From contig JANQQF010000144.1 in the NCBI GenBank assembly GCA_028285035.1, positions 1-10,541 on the forward strand: a DNA stretch of 10,541 nucleotides. Direction: 5' to 3'. Source of the stretch: Phycisphaerae bacterium. GTDB lineage: Bacteria > Chloroflexota > Anaerolineae > 4572-78 > J111. Of this stretch, positions 7,036 to 10,541 are shown one piece after another; within the stretch, counting starts at the first letter, position 1; the number at the start of each line of letters is the position of its first letter. Position numbers and translations under genes: made by a program. The notes beneath the pieces were generated by a model. That model did not search any database and had not been told where the DNA came from. It worked only from the letters and a program-made list of their open reading frames with translations.

Positions 7036-7056
7036 TGTCGCTGTATCGTCGCGACA
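7036..7056. repeat. Short inverted repeat TGTCGC...GCGACA
   Basis: Six-bp arms TGTCGC (7036-7041) and GCGACA (7051-7056) separated by 9 bases, inside the same untranslated stretch as the 13-bp hairpin. It may form a second stem of that leader. On its own it is weak evidence. Confidence 0.35.
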
Positions 7057-7070
7057 AAGCCGCCGATGTG

Positions 7071-7175
7071 TCATAGAATGACAGGGACCGTGATATAGGT
7101 TCGCCCTCGCGCCAGGCCATTGCCCCGGACAAGCTCACGCCCTCTTCTCAGGGTTGTGGCGTCAACAGGAACCAT
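7071..7175 (-). CDS. Possible leader ORF, 34 aa, arginine-rich
   Basis: ATG 7175 is about 20 nt downstream of the -10 box at 7202-7197, so it would be the first ORF of the transcript; TGA at 7073-7071. The product starts MVPVDATTLRRGRELVRG and ends TYITVPVIL, with six arginines (10, 11, 13, 17, 23, 25). There is no Shine-Dalgarno site before it (AGCACCTTAAACA). It may be a leader peptide or simply an open stretch in an untranslated region. Position after the promoter and before a strong hairpin is the only support. Confidence 0.3.
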   Translation of the reverse strand: MVPVDATTLRRGRELVRGNGLARGRTYITVPVIL

Positions 7176-7196
7176 TGTTTAAGGTGCTGTAGTATC

Positions 7197-7251
7197 TTTA
7201 TACCAAATAAGCGTCACATTTTCGTTTAAAAAACGTCACAAAAACGTCACA
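7197..7251 (-). promoter_or_regulatory. SARP-type promoter of the DUF1737 unit, four 11-bp heptamers
   Basis: On the minus strand: TGTGACG (7251-7245), TGTGACG (7240-7234), TTAAACG (7229-7223) and TGTGACG (7218-7212), each exactly 11 bp from the next with a 4-nt A/T spacer, then 9 nt and TATAAA (7202-7197) as -10. No -35 consensus is present at 17 bp. SARP activators are known to bind heptamer direct repeats spaced 11 bp next to the -10. The core is nearly identical to the promoter at 9869-9923. Confidence 0.85.
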
Positions 7252-7347
7252 TTTAAAAATTCGTATAGAAAGTTGGTTGGGAGATACATGAGAGGGATTT
7301 TTAGCAATTACTTTTAAGTAAACGGCCAATTTGATCTCGTTTTGAGT

Positions 7348-7378
7348 AAAAATTGCCAATCGATATTTATCAATTTTT
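7348..7378 (-). terminator. Possible weak AT-rich terminator after the GH64-like gene
   Basis: AAAAATTG (minus 7378-7371) and CAATTTTT (7355-7348) form an 8-bp A/T stem about 29 nt beyond the stop codon at 7407. The stem is weak and the loop long (15 nt), so this is only a candidate; no better terminator is seen before the next promoter. Confidence 0.35.
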
Positions 7379-7406
7379 CTAAAAGTTCTTGCCCTTTATT
7401 TAAAAA

Positions 7407-8654
7407 TTAACTCCAGGCTGTTAAGGTTAATTCCAAAGATTTAGTTGTTGTACTGACCACACTGGAGCTTTGGTCGCACACATCATCAAATGCAAAGGCG
7501 TAACACAAGCCATTAACAAGCGAGCGACTTTCCCCACACCATACCTGTGGAGTTTTTGATTTCATACTATTGGCGTGCAAAATACTAGCGTAGTAATTAA
7601 TGGGTTCATTTGTATAATATTTTTGCTGCATCGCTTCACTTCCCCAACTATTGCAAGGATCGGTGGGAGTTTCCATAAACACAGTACGATACATTGCTGA
7701 CACAACAAATTTTTTGATATTTTGCTGGGTAGGCGTTCCGGTTTTGAATTGTCCTGCACATTGTAAAACTTCCCAATTTAGGGGCTTGGTGATGTGACAG
7801 ACAATAGCAGAGGGATCACCAATTGTAGTTCCAGCCCAGAAGTTAAACACATTATTCTGGACCTGTCCCGTGTAAGGAGTGCCTGTAATGTTAATTGTTA
7901 CAGGCTGAGAGGTATAATGGGTCCAACATTGTTCAATATACTCTGTGTAGAAATCGCTAAAATAGTCAATGACTGATTTTGATAAACCCATATCAGGGGG
8001 AGGGTTGTAACCATGTGGTACTCTCGCCGCATGCTCTGGCGATAGAATTCTAAGATCATCTCCCATAATTAACGATTTAAAGTGTGGATTGGGACAGTTC
8101 TGGAAGTCGGTTAACAACTGAGATCGGTTTACAGTGAAGCCAACGGTTTGTGGATTTGAATTACTATCATTTAAAGTCATAGTAATCGGAAAGCCCATGT
8201 AATCCACGCTGGTTGTATCTGCGTTGAGTTGTTGATGACCATAAACGTTGTAGGCAAATTCAGCCATTTGGAAAATCGTATTATACCCTTGTAGGCCTGG
8301 GTTGGTTACGCTAGGCGGAGCGTATCCCATCCCATTTGGCTGATTAACACAAATTGGTAGCCAGTCGTCTAGGGCTATCCAAATTTGGCCACTATTAACA
8401 AAAGCATCATCCGGGATTGTGAATTCAGGTAACTCTTGCAAGGTGGAAAAGTAATTCGCAAATTCATTTGTTTTACTGCAGTTTTTGTTTGTCCCCACTG
8501 GATTTGTATTATCATCCTCAGACATTGGAATCATTGTCCCATCTGAGGTCATGTGGCAAAACTGATCTTGTCTATTTTTTGCCAAAATAGCCCAGTACAC
8601 CTGGCTGTCCTGATAGTTTGCTAGTGCGTTTTTGAGTGAAATCGTAAAACTCAT
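7407..8654 (-). CDS. GH64-like (thaumatin-superfamily) beta-1,3-glucanase, 415 aa
   Basis: ATG 8654 follows AAGGAG (8667-8662) with a 7-nt gap. The chain shows the GH64/thaumatin-like layout: an N-terminal beta-sandwich strand QVYWAILAKN (18-27), the start IWIALDDWLPICVNQPNG (91-108), a catalytic region MAEFAYN (E132) and VDYMGFP (D151), and the C-terminal thaumatin-like strand CYAFAFDDVCDQSS (384-397). By analogy with laminaripentaose-producing enzymes, E132 and D151 would be the acid and base that cut beta-1,3-glucan. Length fits a single GH64 module without carbohydrate-binding domains. It carries 11 cysteines, more typical of exported proteins, yet residues 1-30 form no signal peptide. 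It lies 168 bp after the chitinase-like gene on the same strand, has no heptamer promoter of its own, and is probably read from the chitinase promoter. Confidence 0.8.
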   Translation of the reverse strand: MSFTISLKNALANYQDSQVYWAILAKNRQDQFCHMTSDGTMIPMSEDDNTNPVGTNKNCSKTNEFANYFSTLQELPEFTIPDDAFVNSGQIWIALDDWLPICVNQPNGMGYAPPSVTNPGLQGYNTIFQMAEFAYNVYGHQQLNADTTSVDYMGFPITMTLNDSNSNPQTVGFTVNRSQLLTDFQNCPNPHFKSLIMGDDLRILSPEHAARVPHGYNPPPDMGLSKSVIDYFSDFYTEYIEQCWTHYTSQPVTINITGTPYTGQVQNNVFNFWAGTTIGDPSAIVCHITKPLNWEVLQCAGQFKTGTPTQQNIKKFVVSAMYRTVFMETPTDPCNSWGSEAMQQKYYTNEPINYYASILHANSMKSKTPQVWCGESRSLVNGLCYAFAFDDVCDQSSSVVSTTTKSLELTLTAWS

Positions 8655-8822
8655 TGTTTTGCTCCTTTGTAGTTAATAGGGTTAATGTAAGTAAACAGTA
8701 AGAATTTTTGGGAAATAAGATTTTGACTTAACGCTGTTTCTGAATAATGATGAATATAAATATGGGGTGTTAATTATTTGTAAGCTGGGTTATAAATATC
8801 TCCTTTCTTGATAAGACCTTAC
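8655..8822 (-). other. GH18-GH64 gap with an orphan ribosome site
   Basis: This gap of 168 bp has no terminator and no 11-bp repeats. A strong AAGGAG (8805-8800) is followed 6 nt later by ATA (8793-8791) where a start codon would stand, opening only seven codons before TAA. The arrangement copies the chitinase start (AAGGAG, 6 nt, ATG). It may be the remnant of a lost gene or a duplicated start region. The GH64-like gene has its own ribosome site further on. Confidence 0.45.
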
Positions 8823-9809
8823 CTACCATTTAGGGTTGCCACGTTGATACCCATATAAAGCCCCCGCCCCACCAGTAATAGCCAAGATATCTGGAACCAA
8901 TTGATTGACAAAGGGCGATTGCCACCCCATCACTCCCCCAAACCACGTGGAGGTATTGGTCCCCCCAGCCTCTTTAAGGGCACTGTTAATTGCTTCACTA
9001 ATCTTGGTTGGATCATATATGCCAGGCTTTTGCCCATTTGTCCCCTGGCCCTGCGCGGCCACCCCTACAAAAAGTTGTGGTTGTTTTGCTTCGGGGATAA
9101 CAGAATCTATTAATTTTTTGAATTGGCAGACACGGGGTGGAAAGTTTTTTTCGGTAGGAAAGTCTAAGGCCCCAAATTGGTTGTAGAATTGGAAAAACAG
9201 GGCATCGAAAAGCGATATGTTTGTGGTGGATAAAAGAAAGTCACCTGAAATAGGCTCGCTAATATGGCTACAACTATCTGCTGCCCCGGTTGGAAAAGGA
9301 GCGCCAAAGGGACTATTGGCGTTGTTGTATAAATAAGGCGATTGAGGTGCCCCGGTGAGCTTAGCAGCGGGGGCATATTTTTTTATGGATTTGGCAAACG
9401 TGACCCATAGTGAAGGGTTAATAGCTGGTGGCCCAGCTAACACCTCTAGGTCAAGGTCAAGACCATCAAAATGCCAATTTGAGTCAAATGCACGCTGCCA
9501 ATGGTCAAAAGGTGGGGGAGGGGCTTCAGTTCCCCCTAGAAAACTATAAGCGATGGCTTGGGCTAAAGCATCTACGTTAGAGGCAGTAACCACATTATGG
9601 GGTAGAAATGTTGCTCCGCCAAAAGAGAGCAAAACGGTTGCCCCATCATCTTGCAGTGCTTTAAACAAAGTGACTAAATCTTGGGGTGAACCCCAGTGCC
9701 ACCCCTTCCCAGGATACCATCCAGCGACGCCCGAAAGATCTAATTTCCATCCGGTTTCAGCATCAGTGTAAGTTAAAAATGAAACAAGATAATACTTAAT
9801 TGGGGACAT
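8823..9809 (-). CDS. GH18 chitinase-like glycoside hydrolase, 328 aa
   Basis: ATG 9809 follows AAGGAG (9821-9816) with a 6-nt gap. The GH18 signature is complete: first-strand KYYLVSFLTY (5-14), SFGG (62-65), the catalytic FDGLDLDLE (114-122, with D118, D120 and proton donor E122), the Q-Y-N substrate-assist motif FQFYN (206-210), and a C-terminal VMGWQ with W296. It is close in length to a single-domain plant class III/bacterial chitinase, with no chitin-binding module. Hydrolysis of chitin or another beta-1,4-GlcNAc polymer is expected; an endo-N-acetylglucosaminidase is the alternative. No signal peptide is seen: the N-terminus enters the barrel at once. The gene follows a strong SARP-type promoter (9869-9923) and probably shares its transcript with the GH64-like gene. 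Two cysteines only (180, 228). Confidence 0.93.
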   Translation of the reverse strand: MSPIKYYLVSFLTYTDAETGWKLDLSGVAGWYPGKGWHWGSPQDLVTLFKALQDDGATVLLSFGGATFLPHNVVTASNVDALAQAIAYSFLGGTEAPPPPFDHWQRAFDSNWHFDGLDLDLEVLAGPPAINPSLWVTFAKSIKKYAPAAKLTGAPQSPYLYNNANSPFGAPFPTGAADSCSHISEPISGDFLLSTTNISLFDALFFQFYNQFGALDFPTEKNFPPRVCQFKKLIDSVIPEAKQPQLFVGVAAQGQGTNGQKPGIYDPTKISEAINSALKEAGGTNTSTWFGGVMGWQSPFVNQLVPDILAITGGAGALYGYQRGNPKW

Positions 9810-9868
9810 AATTATCTCCTTGTTTATCAGACTAAATTTGATGCGCAGTTTTTTGTTGTCGTAATGCC

Positions 9869-9923
9869 TTTATACCAAACAAGCGTCACATTTACGTTTA
9901 AAAAACGTCACAAAAGTGTTAAG
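9869..9923 (-). promoter_or_regulatory. SARP-type promoter of the chitinase/glucanase unit
   Basis: On the minus strand TGTGACG (9912-9906), TTAAACG (9901-9895) and TGTGACG (9890-9884) lie 11 bp apart; a fourth position (9923-9917) is degenerate. A 9-nt gap leads to TATAAA (9874-9869). No -35 consensus. From the TTTTGTGACG to TATAAAG the sequence matches the promoter at 7197-7251 over about 46 bp with two differences. The GH18 gene begins about 60 nt downstream. Confidence 0.85.
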
Positions 9924-9955
9924 TTTTGAAATTTATGGGGAATTTGAGAATGTAA

Positions 9956-9992
9956 ACAAAAAAAGAGAGGGTACTCATTTGAGTACTCTCTC
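9956..9992 (-). terminator. Rho-independent terminator of pstS
   Basis: On the minus strand GAGAGAGTACTCA (9992-9980) pairs with TGAGTACCCTCTC (9977-9965) with one G-T pair, followed by seven T (9964-9958). It is about 72 nt after the pstS stop codon and separates pstS from the chitinase promoter. Confidence 0.9.
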
Positions 9993-10064
9993 TTGAGGAG
10001 GAGTTATGAAGAGGTGCTAACAATCAGCCCTAATCATTAGCCTCTGTCATAAAAGTTACCAGAA

Positions 10065-10541
10065 CTACTGAGCGTCTAACCACGCTTGGCGCGCGCTGTC
10101 AAGCGCAGCATCACTAGCAGGGAAGTAGCCAACACCAACGATTTCGTCGTTTACGTTCGTGAGGAAGAAGTTGATGAAAGAAGCAACTTGAGGCTTCTCA
10201 GCCATAATGGTGGCGTCAGAGTAGATGAACAATGGGCGAGCCAATGGGTAGCTGCCGTCTTCAGCGCTAGTGCCGGTTGGAGCAACATCGTTAACAGAAA
10301 GGGCTTGGAGGGTATCTTGGTTTTCTTGGTAGTAAGCATAACCGAAGAAGCCGATGGCATAGGGGCTACCTTGGATACCAGCCACGAGAACGTTGTCATC
10401 TTCGCTCAACTGAAGGTTGTTAGCGGCCAAGATTGGCTCTTGATCTTCGTCAAAGATTTCTTCAACAAAGTAGTCGAAAGTACCACTGTCAGTTCCAGGG
10501 ATGAAACGCTGGATTGGTTCAGCTGGCCAGTCAGCATTAAC
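10065..10541 (-). CDS. pstS: Phosphate ABC transporter substrate-binding protein PstS, C-terminal part
   Basis: The frame is open from the window edge (10541) to TAG at 10067-10065, giving 158 residues; the N-terminal half, including any signal peptide, lies outside. A TTG at 10430 is an internal leucine codon, not the start. The fragment begins VNADWPAEPIQRF and contains PGTDSGTFDYF, matching the D-SGT phosphate-contact loop of PstS, then GSPYAIGFFGYAYY, the conserved NPGAIGYVGY-like segment, and PLARPLFIYSD, the family's RPLYIY strand. PstS captures phosphate outside the membrane and hands it to PstCAB under phosphate limitation. The gene ends at its own terminator and shows none of the heptamer operators, so it is probably a neighbouring housekeeping transporter rather than part of the hydrolase unit. 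Confidence 0.93.
   Translation of the reverse strand, partial: VNADWPAEPIQRFIPGTDSGTFDYFVEEIFDEDQEPILAANNLQLSEDDNVLVAGIQGSPYAIGFFGYAYYQENQDTLQALSVNDVAPTGTSAEDGSYPLARPLFIYSDATIMAEKPQVASFINFFLTNVNDEIVGVGYFPASDAALDSARQAWLDAQ

Noticed and set aside
8901..9771. Plus-strand ORFs opposite the chitinase gene
   Set aside because: Antisense to a complete GH18 frame with all catalytic motifs; no ribosome sites.
10065..10430. Complete 121-aa gene beginning at TTG 10430
   Set aside because: The same frame is open to the window edge and carries the PstS phosphate loop upstream of the TTG, so this is an internal codon of a truncated pstS.

Overview
The window looks like an accessory region of a bacterial chromosome, most likely a Chloroflexota (filamentous Chloroflexi-like) genome. 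I infer this from a very large SARP/BTAD-NB-ARC-TPR regulator, a PstS with a PGTDSGTFDYF phosphate loop, mid-range GC with AT-rich intergenic stretches, and C/G-rich REP-like hairpins. The phylum is an inference and no rRNA or tRNA is present to confirm it.

Layout. (1) 1-300: a short unlisted gene for a 50-residue secreted peptide on the minus strand (130-282), followed by a strong hairpin terminator. (2) 283-999: a long intergenic region holding the peptide's structured leader, a minus-strand promoter preceded by 11-bp direct repeats, a helically phased array of G-tracts and a MITE-like/REP-like repeat. (3) 1000-3882: a 960-residue STAND-type transcription activator on the plus strand, divergent from the peptide. 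(4) 3894-6353: a convergent minus-strand gene for an 819-residue HEXXH zinc-peptidase-like protein with a long tail of degenerate helical repeats. (5) 6674-7251: a small minus-strand unit made of a promoter with four 11-bp-spaced heptamers, a possible 34-codon Arg-rich ORF, a perfect 13-bp hairpin, a 59-residue DUF1737-like gene and a terminator. (6) 7407-9923: GH64-like beta-1,3-glucanase and GH18 chitinase-like genes on the minus strand, led by a near-copy of the same heptamer promoter. (7) 9956-10541: terminator and C-terminal half of a phosphate-binding PstS, cut by the window edge.

How it may work together. Three minus-strand promoters (in front of the secreted peptide, the DUF1737-like unit and the chitinase) share one geometry: a TATAAT-like -10, a 9-nt gap, then heptamers at exactly 11-bp steps and no recognisable -35. 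That is the arrangement known for SARP/AfsR-type activator sites, and a SARP-type gene lies in the same window. The working model is a small regulon in which the SARP-STAND protein (or a paralogue) turns on a secreted peptide, a small DUF1737 protein and a chitinase/beta-1,3-glucanase pair able to attack fungal cell walls. Both hydrolases lack a visible signal peptide, so how they would leave the cell is an open question. A link between peptide and TPR sensor is speculation.
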